A DNA stretch of 64,000 bases from the NCBI RefSeq assembly GCF_007981265.1, contig NZ_CP034363.1, positions 2,170,001 through 2,234,000 of the forward strand, read 5' to 3'. Each line of letters opens with the position of its first letter. Positions within the stretch are counted from its first letter, which is position 1. This document shows, one piece after another, positions 31,220 through 40,728 of the stretch. Position numbers and translations under genes: made by a program. The notes beneath the pieces were generated by a model. The model was not told the origin of the DNA, made no database searches, and saw nothing but the letters and a program-made list of their open reading frames with translations. The DNA is from Pantoea sp. CCBC3-3-1. Lineage in GTDB: Bacteria; Pseudomonadota; Gammaproteobacteria; Enterobacterales; Enterobacteriaceae.

Positions 31220-31908
31220 TGCGTCTGATTTGTTTCCCTTATGCCGGAGGCAGTACAGCTGTTTTCCGTGGGCTGGCCCAGTTACTGCCGGATATTGAGG
31301 TCCATACGCCTGAACTACCGGGGCGCGGTTCGCGAATGAACGAGGCGGCGCATGCGTCAATGGAAGCGCTTGCGGAACAGATGATGACAGAACTCGCTCC
31401 CCATTTTGAACGCCCGTTTGCCTTATTTGGCCACAGCATGGGCGCGGCGCTTGCCTTTGAAATTGTTGGCAGACTACCGTTGTCCGCTCGCGCCAACCTG
31501 CGCCATCTGTTCGTTAGCGCCTGTCCCGCACCCGGCTATCCCTCTCGCCGGTATAAACAGTTGCAAGGCCTTAATGATGCTGACTTTGTTGAAGAGTTAC
31601 GTCGCCTTGGCGGGACACCTTCGGAGGTACTGGACAATGCCGAACTGATGGAGCTGCTGCTGCCGATGCTCAGGGCCGACTTCACCGCCGTTGAAAATCA
31701 TCAGGCAAGATCCGGCACCCTTCTTGACGCCAGCGTAACGGCTTTAGTGGGCGATCGGGATGACAAAGTCAGTGCTGAAGCGGCGGCAGGCTGGCGGAAC
31801 ACAACGCGTGGCAGCTTTGAGTCACACATATTGCCGGGCGATCATTTTTTCCTCAGGCCGCAGTTTCTGACTATCGCTGATATTATCAATCTGCGAATGG
31901 CCGCGTAG
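31219..31908 (+). CDS. Type II thioesterase (editing)
   Basis: A 229-residue alpha/beta-hydrolase of the GrsT type. It opens LICFPYAGGS, has the nucleophile motif GHSMG (about residues 72-76) and a C-terminal GDHFFL with the catalytic His. Such enzymes clear misacylated or stalled carrier proteins of synthetases. It shares one base with the glycosyltransferase stop (TGATG), and AAAGGAG lies just upstream. No chain-release role is needed, because a release thioesterase is fused to the last synthetase. Confidence 0.93.
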   Translation: MRLICFPYAGGSTAVFRGLAQLLPDIEVHTPELPGRGSRMNEAAHASMEALAEQMMTELAPHFERPFALFGHSMGAALAFEIVGRLPLSARANLRHLFVSACPAPGYPSRRYKQLQGLNDADFVEELRRLGGTPSEVLDNAELMELLLPMLRADFTAVENHQARSGTLLDASVTALVGDRDDKVSAEAAAGWRNTTRGSFESHILPGDHFFLRPQFLTIADIINLRMAA

Positions 31909-31915
31909 CCATCAA

Positions 31916-31962
31916 TTTGCGACCGGCAGCCTGGTCATCCGTTTGTGACTGGCAGCCTGGTC
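31916..31962 (+). repeat. Two direct repeats of 21 nt, each with imperfect dyad symmetry
   Basis: TTTGYGACYGGCAGCCTGGTC occurs at 31916-31936 and 31942-31962 with two differences, spaced 26 nt apart. Each copy has partly complementary ends (GACC/GGTC). The pair lies in the 129-nt gap between the type II thioesterase and the RND pump, so it may be a regulator site or paired RNA hairpins. Confidence 0.7.
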
Positions 31963-32037
31963 GCCTTCAGGCTCTTCGGGATAAGTCCCACCAGGGTGAA
32001 TCAACCATAAAGCCAATGCTATATACGGAAATTCCTG

Positions 32038-35000
32038 ATGCCGCAGTTTTTTATTAATCGCCCCATCTTTGCCTGGGTTGTTGCGCTGTTTATCGTCCTG
32101 GCGGGACTGATTGCAATTCCGCAGCTGCCCGTCGCGCAGTATCCGTCGGTCGCACCACCCAGCGTCAGCGTCAGCGTTTCTTATCCGGGTGCCACGCCTG
32201 AGACGATGAATGAGTCGGTCATTTCATTGCTGGAGCGAGAGATTTCGGGCGTGGACAACATGCTCTATTTCGAGTCAACCAGCGATACCTCGGGCACGGC
32301 GAGCATTACCATCACCTTTCGTCCAGGAACCGATATCAAACTGGCGCAGGTCGATGTGCAAAATAAGCTCAAGGTCGTAGAGCCACGTTTGCCACAGACG
32401 GTCAGGCAAAACGGACTGGATGTGGAGGCAGCGAACTCGGGGTTTCTGATGATTGTTGGCCTCCGCTCGCCCTCGGGCGCGTACAGCGACCAGGATCTGA
32501 GCGACTATTTTGCCCGTAACGTTTCTGAGGAGCTTCGGCGTGTGCAGGGCGTGGGGAAAGTGCAGCTGTTTGGTGCTGAGAAAGCGATGCGGGTGTGGTT
32601 AGATCCCAACAAGCTGTTCACCTATAACCTCTCGGTTAGCGACGTCGTTACCGCGCTAAGCCAACAGAATGCCCAGGTTTCGCCGGGCCGCGTTGGTGAT
32701 GAACCTGCACGTCCGGGTCAGAGGGTCACCTATCAGCTAACCGTCCAGGGGCAGCTTTCTTCGGTAGAAGAGTTTCGCAACATTACGCTTAAAGCGCGGA
32801 AAGATGGATCCCGCGTGCGGCTAAGCGACGTGGCTCGTGTTGAGCACGGGCTGCAATCTTATGCATTTTCCATCCGCGAAAACGGCAAGCCTGCAACCGC
32901 CGCCGCTATTCAGCTTTCGCCGGGCGCCAACGCAGTGAGTACGGCAGAAGGCGTACGCGCGCGGCTGAATGAGCTCTCTTCAGTACTGCCTGAAGGCATG
33001 GCGTTTTCTGTGCCTTTTGATACCGCGCCGTTTGTGAAACTGTCGATTGAAAAGGTTATTCATACCTTTATTGAAGCGATGGGGCTGGTGTTCCTGGTGA
33101 TGCTGCTGTTTTTACAAAATCTGCGCTACACCTTTATCCCAGCCATTGTGGCCCCTGTGGCGCTGCTGGGTACCTTCACCATTATGCTGCTTGGTGGCTT
33201 TTCCATTAACGTGCTGACCATGTTCGGCATGGTACTGGCGATTGGGATCATTGTTGACGATGCCATTGTGGTAGTGGAAAACGTCGAGCGTTTAATGGCG
33301 GATAAAGGGATGTCGCCAAAAGAGGCAACGCGTGAAGCGATGCGCGAAATCACGCCTGCCATTATTGGCATCACGCTGGTGTTAACGGCGGTCTTTATCC
33401 CGATGGGCTTTGCCAGCGGATCGGTCGGGGTAATTTACCGGCAGTTTGCGCTGTCCATGGCGGTCTCGATCCTCTTTTCAGCCTTCCTGGCCCTGACGCT
33501 GACCCCGGCTTTATGTGCTTCTTTACTGAAGCCCGTCACTACGCACGGGAACGATAAAAAGGGCTTTGCAGGCTGGTTTAACCGACGTTTTAAGGGGCTG
33601 ACGCATCGCTATCAGTCAGGATTGCGCTTCACCCTGAAACGCAGCGGAAGGGTGATGATCCTTTATGCCTTGCTGTGCGGCATCGTTTTTATCGCTTACC
33701 GTGCGTTGCCGTCTTCATTTTTGCCTGATGAAGATCAGGGCTATTTTATGACGGTTTTCCAGCTGCCGTCGGATGCCACTCAGGAGCGAACCCGCAAGGT
33801 GGTTGATCATCTGGAATCTGTTGTTGCCCAACGGCCGGGTATCGAAGGCAATATCTCCGTGTTTGGATATGGCTTTTCCGGCTCCGGCCCGAATACGGCT
33901 CTGGCCTTTACCACGCTGAAGGACTGGGACCAGCGCAAAGGCGCGACGGCCGCAGGCGAGGCGATGTTTGTTCAGGAAGCGATGAATACGCAGCCCGACG
34001 CGACGGTGATGAGCCTGATGCCGCCCGCAATCGCCGATATGGGTACCTCATCAGGCTTTACGCTCTATCTCGAAGATCGGGGCGGCAGAGGCTATACGGC
34101 GTTAATGCAGGCGGCGACAAAGCTGACCGAGCTGGCCGCTGGCAGCGCGATTGTGAGTGGCGTTTACACTGACGGATTGCCGGAAGGCGTTAGCGCGGAT
34201 TTGAAAGTCGACCGGGAGAAAGCGCAGGCGATGGGGATCTCTTTTGATGAGATTAACCAAACCTTGTCGGCGGCTACCGGCTCTAACTACGTCAATGATT
34301 ACACCGATAATGGCCGCGTGCAGCAGGTGATTGTGCAGGCTGACGCGCCGTACCGGATGCAGCTCCAGGATTTGCTCAAGCTTTATGTACGCAACAGTAA
34401 CGAAGAGATGGTGCCGCTCTCGACCTTTATCACTGCCCGCTGGACGCAGTCACCGCAGCAGCTCAACCGTTATCAGGGCTATCCGGCGATAAAAATTACC
34501 GGCAGTACCTCGCCAGGCTATTCAAGCGGTGCGGCAATGACGGAGATGGAGCGTCTGGCCGCAACCTTGCCCAAAGGCTTTATGGCAGAATGGAGCGGCG
34601 CCTCGCTACAGGAAAAAAGCTCTGCGGCGCAAATGCCCATGCTGATGACTTTGTCGGTGCTGGTGGTGTTTATGGTGCTGGCCGCGCTGTATGAAAGCTG
34701 GTCAATACCGCTTTCGGTGATGCTGGTGGTGCCGCTTGGCGTGGCGGGCGCGCTGGCGGCGGTTTATATAGCAGGTATGCCAAACGATGTATTTTTTAAA
34801 GTGGGCATGATCACGCTTATAGGCCTCTCAACCAAAAATGCCATTCTTATCGTTGAGTTTGCGCGGCAGCTGCATGCTCAGGGAGCGACGGTCTTTGAGG
34901 CTACCGTTGAGGCGGCACATCTGCGCCTGCGCCCGATTATTATGACCTCGCTGGCCTTTACGCTGGGCGTTGTGCCGCTGATGCTGGCAACGGGTGCCAG

Positions 35001-35151
35001 CGAGAGTACTCAGCACGCCATTGGCACCGGCGTATTTGGCGGTATGATCAGCGGCACGCTGCTGGCGATTTTCTTTGTGCCGGTTTTCTTTGTCGGTATC
35101 TCATCGGTGGTTGCAAAATTGTCCTCATCGATTGGCAGGAAAAAACAGTAA
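32038..35151 (+). CDS. RND efflux pump inner-membrane subunit (AcrB/HAE1 family)
   Basis: A 1037-residue protein of the usual AcrB length. It opens PQFFINRPIFAWVVALFIVL, has the proton-relay segment GIIVDDAIVVVENVERLM with paired aspartates (about 33245-33295) and a second repeat ending in the GLSTKNAILIVEFAR segment. It should be a trimeric proton-driven pump in the inner membrane. No periplasmic adaptor or outer-membrane channel gene is adjacent, so it would have to borrow AcrA- and TolC-like partners. It follows the peptide operon in the same direction after 129 nt, which suggests export of or protection from the lipopeptide; this role is inferred from position. Confidence 0.93.
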   Translation: MPQFFINRPIFAWVVALFIVLAGLIAIPQLPVAQYPSVAPPSVSVSVSYPGATPETMNESVISLLEREISGVDNMLYFESTSDTSGTASITITFRPGTDIKLAQVDVQNKLKVVEPRLPQTVRQNGLDVEAANSGFLMIVGLRSPSGAYSDQDLSDYFARNVSEELRRVQGVGKVQLFGAEKAMRVWLDPNKLFTYNLSVSDVVTALSQQNAQVSPGRVGDEPARPGQRVTYQLTVQGQLSSVEEFRNITLKARKDGSRVRLSDVARVEHGLQSYAFSIRENGKPATAAAIQLSPGANAVSTAEGVRARLNELSSVLPEGMAFSVPFDTAPFVKLSIEKVIHTFIEAMGLVFLVMLLFLQNLRYTFIPAIVAPVALLGTFTIMLLGGFSINVLTMFGMVLAIGIIVDDAIVVVENVERLMADKGMSPKEATREAMREITPAIIGITLVLTAVFIPMGFASGSVGVIYRQFALSMAVSILFSAFLALTLTPALCASLLKPVTTHGNDKKGFAGWFNRRFKGLTHRYQSGLRFTLKRSGRVMILYALLCGIVFIAYRALPSSFLPDEDQGYFMTVFQLPSDATQERTRKVVDHLESVVAQRPGIEGNISVFGYGFSGSGPNTALAFTTLKDWDQRKGATAAGEAMFVQEAMNTQPDATVMSLMPPAIADMGTSSGFTLYLEDRGGRGYTALMQAATKLTELAAGSAIVSGVYTDGLPEGVSADLKVDREKAQAMGISFDEINQTLSAATGSNYVNDYTDNGRVQQVIVQADAPYRMQLQDLLKLYVRNSNEEMVPLSTFITARWTQSPQQLNRYQGYPAIKITGSTSPGYSSGAAMTEMERLAATLPKGFMAEWSGASLQEKSSAAQMPMLMTLSVLVVFMVLAALYESWSIPLSVMLVVPLGVAGALAAVYIAGMPNDVFFKVGMITLIGLSTKNAILIVEFARQLHAQGATVFEATVEAAHLRLRPIIMTSLAFTLGVVPLMLATGASESTQHAIGTGVFGGMISGTLLAIFFVPVFFVGISSVVAKLSSSIGRKKQ

Positions 35152-35173
35152 TTTTAATCAGCGTTTTAAGGAC

Positions 35174-36085
35174 ATGATGCCGATGGCAGTGAATTTTGAT
35201 TTAAACGATCTTTATGCTTTTCGTGCATTGACCGAGTACGGCAGTTTTAAAGCGACGGCAGAGGCGATCTGTATTTCACAGCCTGCTCTTAGCCGACGAA
35301 TTGATAAACTGGAGACGTCGCTTGGCGTTCAGCTTTTTGAAAGGACAACGCGTCGCGTGAACCTGACCTTAGCAGGCAGGACGTTTGCACCCCGCGCGCA
35401 GCAGATTCTGGCGGATCTGGAAGAGGCAGTGCTGGAGGTGAGTGATACACGTCAAAGCCGGAGTGGTTTAGTGACCGTGGCCTGCGTGCCTTCTGCCGCC
35501 TACTATTTTATGCCAAAAGTTATTGCCCGTTTTCAGTCACGCTATCCCCGTGTGCGGATAAAACTGATCGACTCCAGCGCCGGCAATGTTTATGACGCGG
35601 TGATGAAAGGGCAGGCTGATTTCGGGCTGAGTTTTACCGGATCTCCCCAGCCCGATGTTCTATTCAGAACGCTGGTCGATGAAACCTATGTCGCAGCATG
35701 CCGTCACGATCATCCCCTCGCAGCAAGAGAAAGCCTGACGTGGCGGGAATTTTATACCCATCCTTACGTCAGGCTTGATAAGACGTCTGGCAACCGTAAC
35801 GTGCTGGATCAGGCATTAACAGGCATCACGCCGGACTGTCAGAGCGTATGCGAAACCCGTCACGTCACGACGCTGCTCGGTATGGTCGAAGCGGGGCTTG
35901 GCATTGCTGCCGTTCCGGCCATGGCAATGCCCAGGGCCGGGCATCCGGTGCTAACCAGCCTGGCGTTAACAGACCCCACGGTAAAACGTAACGTGGGGCT
36001 GCTTAAACGTCACGGACGAGAACTTTCCTCTCTGGCCAGCGAGCTGGAAAAGCTTATTTTTGAGATGAACGCGCTGGATGGTTAG
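35174..36085 (+). CDS. LysR-family transcriptional regulator
   Basis: A 303-residue LysR protein. The N-terminal winged helix-turn-helix covers about residues 5-65 (FRALTEYGSFKATAEA, then SQPALSRRIDKLE), with a co-inducer domain after residue 90. I chose the ATG at 35174, 5 nt after AAGGA; the frame is open further upstream but that part overlaps the RND gene. It follows the pump by 22 nt, so it may be cotranscribed with it, yet its 3' end overlaps the convergent binding-protein gene by 32 nt. It more likely controls the divergent-pathway symporter group at 36-38 kb, but control of the pump is possible. Confidence 0.9.
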   Translation: MMPMAVNFDLNDLYAFRALTEYGSFKATAEAICISQPALSRRIDKLETSLGVQLFERTTRRVNLTLAGRTFAPRAQQILADLEEAVLEVSDTRQSRSGLVTVACVPSAAYYFMPKVIARFQSRYPRVRIKLIDSSAGNVYDAVMKGQADFGLSFTGSPQPDVLFRTLVDETYVAACRHDHPLAARESLTWREFYTHPYVRLDKTSGNRNVLDQALTGITPDCQSVCETRHVTTLLGMVEAGLGIAAVPAMAMPRAGHPVLTSLALTDPTVKRNVGLLKRHGRELSSLASELEKLIFEMNALDG

Positions 36086-36872
36086 TCTTCTGTTGCGCAA
36101 CCGTATCCAATCCCGTTGACTGCACGATCGGTTGTACCTGTTTTGAAGAAAGATAGTTCAGCAGGGCTTTCGCCTCCGCAGGACTGGCGGAGCTTGCCGC
36201 TACGGCACCTGCAAACCGCGTGGCGTACTGCACGTCATCAGGAATTTTACCAATAAAGGCGACGCCGGAAACGGGCAGAAGCTCGCTCACTTGTTGAAAG
36301 CCTATCTCATACTGGCCCCTGGCGACCGTTTCTCCCACCGGCGTTTTTTCCACCTTGTGTGCTTTGGCCGCCACCTGTTGTTCAATGCCCAAGGTCTTAA
36401 ACAGCTGCTCCTGAACATAACGCCCGCTGGCGCTGTCTGAATAGGCGATTGATTTAGCACTAAGCAGGACTTTACTGAGCCGCTCATTGCTGCTGATATC
36501 CGGCTTGCTGTTACCCGCTTTAACCACGGCACCAATTTTTGAGTCGGCCAGTTCGGTGCGTGTGCCGGGCAGGATTTTACCCTCTTTGGCAAGGTTATCC
36601 AGCGCGTAACCTACCATAATAACGACATCTGCTTTTTCACCGGCGGCCAGCCGGTTCGGAATGGCCTCTGCCGATTGACCCATTGACGGCCCCGGCACCG
36701 TTTTTATCTTCAGCGTGTTGCCGTTCTGTGCAGCGTACTGCGGCTCCAGCTTCTCCCAGGCTGCTTTAAACCCGCCTGAAATCATCACGGTAAGCTCTTT
36801 GGCCAGTGAATGGTTGCTGACCACGCACAGCATCAAAACCAGTAAAGTTTGTTTTAACTGTTTCTTCATCAT
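36054..36872 (-). CDS. Periplasmic substrate-binding protein (ModA-like/SBP_bac_11 type)
   Basis: A 272-residue protein with a Sec signal (two Met, Lys-rich start, hydrophobic core, cleavage probably after SLA). The mature part begins KELTVMISGGFKAAW and has the ADVVIMVGYALDNL and TVARGQYEIGFQQVSELLP segments typical of molybdate-binding-like solute receptors. It lies 11 nt downstream of the symporter gene on the same strand, so the two form an operon. No ABC permease or ATPase is near. A role as ligand scavenger or sensor for the symporter substrate is possible but not shown. Confidence 0.85.
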   Translation of the reverse strand: MMKKQLKQTLLVLMLCVVSNHSLAKELTVMISGGFKAAWEKLEPQYAAQNGNTLKIKTVPGPSMGQSAEAIPNRLAAGEKADVVIMVGYALDNLAKEGKILPGTRTELADSKIGAVVKAGNSKPDISSNERLSKVLLSAKSIAYSDSASGRYVQEQLFKTLGIEQQVAAKAHKVEKTPVGETVARGQYEIGFQQVSELLPVSGVAFIGKIPDDVQYATRFAGAVAASSASPAEAKALLNYLSSKQVQPIVQSTGLDTVAQQKTNHPARSSQK

Positions 36873-36883
36873 CCTGGCTTCCC

Positions 36884-38194
36884 TTATCCGAAGTTCTTTT
36901 TAACGGAATGATGCAGCTGAGATTCCTGCTTATAGAGGAATAACGTTGCGAGCAGGGCGCAAACGGCGGCGAAGCTCATCCAGAGTCCCGGCGCTGCTTT
37001 ATCACCCGTGACCTCAATCAGCACGGTCGACATGGCGGGAGTAAAACCGCCAAATACGGCAGTTGCCAGACTGTAAGCAAGAGAAAAACCCGCCACTCTA
37101 ACTGCGGCTGGCATAATTTCAGTTAGCGCCGGGATCATTGCACCGTTGTACAATCCGTAAATAAAGGATAACCACAGCAGCACGCCCAGCATGGAATAAA
37201 AGCTCGGGTCGGCAGCAAGGAATTTTAATGCCGGATAAGAAGTTGCAATTGCAATAAGCGCCATCGTAATTAATACGGGTTTGCGGCCAAATCGATCTGA
37301 AATAGCGCCGCCGATGGGTAGCCAGATAAAATTGGAGACTGCAACAAGTAGCGTCACAAGCAAACTGTCTGAAGCGCTTAACAGCAGCACTTTTTTTCCA
37401 AAGGTTGGCGCGTAGACGGTAATCAGGTAAAAAGCGGTTGTCGTCATGGCAACCATCAGCATGCCCGCAACAACAATTTTCCAGTTTTTGACCAGGGTGC
37501 GGAATACGTCAGAAATTTCAGGATGGCTACGGCGGGAATTGAACGCGTCCGTCTCTTCTAATTTACGACGCAGGAAGAAGATGAAGGGAACGATTAGGCA
37601 GCCAAAAAGAAAAGGAATGCGCCAGCCCCATTCACGTATAGCGGCGTCATCGAGTAATGCATTAAGCGCGAAGCCCATCGCGGCGGCGACCATAATTGCC
37701 ACCTGCTGGCTGCCGGACTGCCAGCTGGTATAAAAGCCTTTATGACCGGGGGTTGCGATTTCGGCTAAATAGACCGACACGCCGCCCAGCTCCGCCCCAG
37801 CCGAAAAGCCCTGTAATAAACGGCCCAGCAGCACAAAAAAAGGCGCCCACAAACCAATGGCGTTATAGGAGGGAATTAACACAATTAAAAAAGTCCCCGT
37901 CGCCATGATCGACAAGGTAACGATTAATCCCTTTCTTCTGCCGACTTTATCGATATAGGCGCCCAATACTACGGCGCCCAGAGGTCTCATTAAAAAACCG
38001 GCACCGAAAACGGCAAACGTCATCATCAGTGAGGCAAACTCGCTGCTGGCAGGAAAAAAAGTATGGGCGATATAGGTGGCGTAAAAGCCAAAAAAGAAAA
38101 AATCAAACTGTTCAAGAAAGTTTCCTGACGTCACGCGGAAAATAGCACCGATGCGCGAGCGTAAGGTAGCCGGATTTACAGAGGCAGGTTGCAT
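36884..38194 (-). CDS. MFS metabolite:H+ symporter (citrate/tricarballylate type)
   Basis: A 436-residue transporter of the MHS subfamily. It has about 12 hydrophobic spans, the GxxxDKVGRRK loop after helix 2 ([12 protein letters not shown]) and the matching SDRFGRKP loop in the second half. The [18 protein letters not shown] opening and overall layout are like CitA/TcuC carriers for tricarboxylates. I chose the ATG at 38194, which follows GGAG by 7 nt; the frame upstream offers only a TTG. It heads an operon with the binding protein and probably imports citrate or a related acid under the neighbouring LysR protein. Confidence 0.88.
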   Translation of the reverse strand: MQPASVNPATLRSRIGAIFRVTSGNFLEQFDFFFFGFYATYIAHTFFPASSEFASLMMTFAVFGAGFLMRPLGAVVLGAYIDKVGRRKGLIVTLSIMATGTFLIVLIPSYNAIGLWAPFFVLLGRLLQGFSAGAELGGVSVYLAEIATPGHKGFYTSWQSGSQQVAIMVAAAMGFALNALLDDAAIREWGWRIPFLFGCLIVPFIFFLRRKLEETDAFNSRRSHPEISDVFRTLVKNWKIVVAGMLMVAMTTTAFYLITVYAPTFGKKVLLLSASDSLLVTLLVAVSNFIWLPIGGAISDRFGRKPVLITMALIAIATSYPALKFLAADPSFYSMLGVLLWLSFIYGLYNGAMIPALTEIMPAAVRVAGFSLAYSLATAVFGGFTPAMSTVLIEVTGDKAAPGLWMSFAAVCALLATLFLYKQESQLHHSVKKNFG

Positions 38195-38524
38195 AACAGA
38201 CTCCAATATTTATGTGCGTTATTTTAATAAAACGTTGAATATTGAAGACTGAAACATCCTGGATAAGTTAATAAGTGCATTTTTCGGATGAATTAATGCT
38301 CTGTACGCATTAATGACGCAAAAAAAGAGGGAAAGGTCCTTAAAGCATGCATTAGTGAGATTTCCGTCAAATTTTCAGATAAAACCGGCTAACCCGTTGG
38401 TTTCTTCTTTTGTGACAGCGATCGCGCTCAGTCAGACGTCCATGCGGGCGACTTCATCCGGCTGGGTCTTGCCAGCGGCAGGCGGATACACTCCGTAATG
38501 ACAGCTTTATCTCTTCTCCTCCGA
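38195..38524. other. Intergenic region between symporter and LacI-type genes
   Basis: 330 nt without a convincing gene. It contains the inverted repeat at 38292-38314 and should hold the symporter promoter. I see nothing else in it. Confidence 0.7.
38292..38314. promoter_or_regulatory. Inverted repeat, candidate operator for the symporter operon
   Basis: ATTAATGC and GCATTAAT are perfect 8-bp arms separated by 7 nt (TCTGTAC). The site is about 98 nt upstream of the symporter start and has the size of a LysR-type recognition site. The binding protein is unknown. Confidence 0.6.
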
Positions 38525-39532
38525 TTACGGCTTCAGGTGAGAGCGACGGATACGCAATTCACCCTGTTGCCACGCGTTATCTTCCGTACTTCCCCCATCG
38601 ATAAGACGCGCGATCGCTTCCTGCATCAGCCGATCAACCCGCTGGCTGAAGGTGGTCAGCTGCCAGCCCGGCGCGGCAGCCTCATCAATGTCATCAAACC
38701 CCACGACCGCGAGCTGTGTCCTGGGCGCAATGTCGCGTATGGCCGCCATCGCACCCAGTGCAAGAATGTCGTTTTCGCAAAACAGCGCTTCAATACGGTC
38801 GGCCGCTGAGACCTCAAGCAAATAGCGCTGCATTGCCTCGTAGCCGAGCTGACGCTGGTAATGTGCCGCAGTCAGTTCCCGTTCCAGCGTATAGCCCATC
38901 GCTGTCAGTTCGGCGCAAAAACCTTCCTTACGCAGCAGATGCCCGTCATCAGCACCAGGCCCGGACAGATAACCAAAGCGCTGGTGGCCCTGTTCAAGCA
39001 GCAGTCGCGCTATGATGCGTCCTGCCTGATAGCCATCAATATTGACCGCATCAATGCTCTCTTTGCTGTTGCGGCCGACCTGCACCAGCGGAACGTTATG
39101 CATCTCTTCTGCGATGGCAATCAGCTCCGGCGTCAGCGCCGTGCCGAGAAATAAGATGCCGTCGACCTGAAGCTGGTCCGCCAGCGACATTACCGAAGGG
39201 TAATTGTCACCGGTAATGTTCAGCATTAACGCCATATAGCCACGCGCCTGAAGCTGTCGCGTGACTTCATCCAGCAGCTGCATTGAATGCGGATTTTTTA
39301 GTTCATCGATCACCACGCCGATAATGTGGGTGCGTTTCTGCGACAGGCTTCGTGCCAGCAGGTTAGGGCGATAATCCAGCGCTTTCGCCGCCGCGAGCAC
39401 GCTCTCACGCGCTTTGTCTGAAATGGATGCGCCCGGCGTAAAGGCACGGGAAACCGTCCATTTGGAGACGCCCGCTTTTGCCGCCACGTCGCTGGCGGTG
39501 GATTTGTGTCGCTTTGCTTGCTGTTGAGTCAT
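38525..39532 (-). CDS. LacI/GalR-family repressor
   Basis: A 335-residue repressor. The helix-turn-helix is at about residues 12-36 (TASDVAAKAGVSKWTVSRAF), followed by the hinge LDYRPNLLARSLS and a periplasmic-binding-protein-like core with FVG/VVGFDDID near the end. It is divergent from the sugar cassette (binding protein, oxidoreductase, isomerase). The TTGCAC-N4-GTGCAA-like palindromes at 39575 and 40694 are its likely operators, the first sitting in the shared promoter region and so also allowing autoregulation. A paralogue lacking the DNA-binding part is at 44650. Confidence 0.93.
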   Translation of the reverse strand: MTQQQAKRHKSTASDVAAKAGVSKWTVSRAFTPGASISDKARESVLAAAKALDYRPNLLARSLSQKRTHIIGVVIDELKNPHSMQLLDEVTRQLQARGYMALMLNITGDNYPSVMSLADQLQVDGILFLGTALTPELIAIAEEMHNVPLVQVGRNSKESIDAVNIDGYQAGRIIARLLLEQGHQRFGYLSGPGADDGHLLRKEGFCAELTAMGYTLERELTAAHYQRQLGYEAMQRYLLEVSAADRIEALFCENDILALGAMAAIRDIAPRTQLAVVGFDDIDEAAAPGWQLTTFSQRVDRLMQEAIARLIDGGSTEDNAWQQGELRIRRSHLKP

Positions 39533-39574
39533 CGGCCACGTTTCCCGGTTGGATGTTGCGATTATGTTTTATCT

Positions 39575-39590
39575 TTGCACCCGATTGCAA
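39575..39590. promoter_or_regulatory. LacI-type operator 1
   Basis: TTGCACCCGATTGCAA, an imperfect 16-bp palindrome, lies 43 nt upstream of the repressor start and in the 223-nt divergent region with the binding-protein gene. It differs at only two positions from operator 2 at 40694-40709. Confidence 0.8.
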
Positions 39591-39755
39591 ACTTTTTGTG
39601 ATCGAGCATGGTGTATTTAAAGAATGCTAATTGACTATTTATAACGCGCATCCCACAGTCATCCCGTTATCAACGACAAGTTATGGCTAAAAGGGCAGTG
39701 AGAGGTCGCTCTTCGCGTCACGGAATGAATAATTATTCTTACCCTACAGGACCCG

Positions 39756-40676
39756 ATGATGAAAAAGACGCTCTGTTTTATCTTATTACTGGTGCTCTCA
39801 TCCAGCGCCCAGGCAAAAACCTGGCAGGTTGGCGTTGCACTGGCCAACTTTGACCTGAATTTCGTTTCCATTTTACGTACGCAAATGATTGAAGAACTTA
39901 AGGCGCAGGGAATAAAAAGCCAGTTCTCAGACGCCAAAGGTGACGTCGCATTACAGGTACAGCAGGTCGAAGATTTTATTAATCAGGGCGTCGACGCCAT
40001 CATTCTTAACCCGGTTGATACTCAAGGGGTTACGCCGATGATCAATGCTGCGAAGCAGGCCAATATTCCGCTGATTTTTGTTAACCGCAAACCGGAAGTG
40101 CCGTTGAGTGGTGCCATGGCCTATGTGGGTTCCGACTCCGCGCTGAGCGGCAAAATGCAGATAGAAGCGCTGGCGAAACAGATGAACTACCGGGGCAATA
40201 TCGCCATTCTGATGGGTGCTTTATCGAACGAAGAAGCGCGCGAACGCACCCGGGCCGTTGAAGCGTTTGTCGCACAGCATAAGGAGATGAAAGTGGTGGA
40301 GAAGCAGAGCGCCAAATGGCAGCGTAACGAGGCGGTAGACGTGGTCTCCGGCTGGTTACTCAACGGCACGCCAGTAAACGCCATTGTGGCAAACAACGAT
40401 GAAATGGCGATTGGCGCGATCATGGCGCTGAACCAGGCGAAGCGCAAAGATGTGCTGGTGGCCGGTATTGACGGCACGCCCGACGGCCTGCAATTCATTA
40501 AAAATGGCGAAATGGTGGTGACGATTTTTCAGGATGCGAAAGGCCAGGCCAGCGGCGCAGTAAAGGTGGCTCACACTCTGCTGGAGAAGCAAAAAGCAGC
40601 CAACTATAACTGGATCCCTTACCAGACCGTCACCAAAGCAAATTATCAGCAGTTTGCCGATATGAACCCTCAGTAG
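39756..40676 (+). CDS. Periplasmic sugar-binding protein (RbsB-like)
   Basis: A 306-residue protein with a Sec signal (MMKKTLCFILLLVLSSSAQA, cut likely after AQA). The mature part WQVGVALANFDLNFVS and later DAIILNPVDTQGV, VNRKP and VAGIDGTPDGL segments are typical of ribose/autoinducer-2-type binding proteins. It is first in a three-gene cassette under the LacI-type repressor. No permease or ATPase gene lies in the cassette, so it must deliver to a transporter encoded elsewhere or act as a receptor. Confidence 0.92.
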   Translation: MMKKTLCFILLLVLSSSAQAKTWQVGVALANFDLNFVSILRTQMIEELKAQGIKSQFSDAKGDVALQVQQVEDFINQGVDAIILNPVDTQGVTPMINAAKQANIPLIFVNRKPEVPLSGAMAYVGSDSALSGKMQIEALAKQMNYRGNIAILMGALSNEEARERTRAVEAFVAQHKEMKVVEKQSAKWQRNEAVDVVSGWLLNGTPVNAIVANNDEMAIGAIMALNQAKRKDVLVAGIDGTPDGLQFIKNGEMVVTIFQDAKGQASGAVKVAHTLLEKQKAANYNWIPYQTVTKANYQQFADMNPQ

Positions 40677-40693
40677 TTTTTATCAACCTTAAA

Positions 40694-40709
40694 TTGCACC
40701 CGGGTGCAA
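40694..40709. promoter_or_regulatory. LacI-type operator 2
   Basis: TTGCACCCGGGTGCAA is a perfect 16-bp palindrome. It lies between the binding-protein stop and the oxidoreductase start, 19 nt before its ATG, so bound repressor would block entry to the downstream genes. Confidence 0.85.
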
Positions 40710-40728
40710 TAAAATGTATGGAGCAACT

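Noticed and set aside
36054..36872. Complete molybdate ABC transporter
   Set aside because: Only the binding protein is present; no permease or ATPase gene is adjacent, and the operon partner is an MFS symporter.
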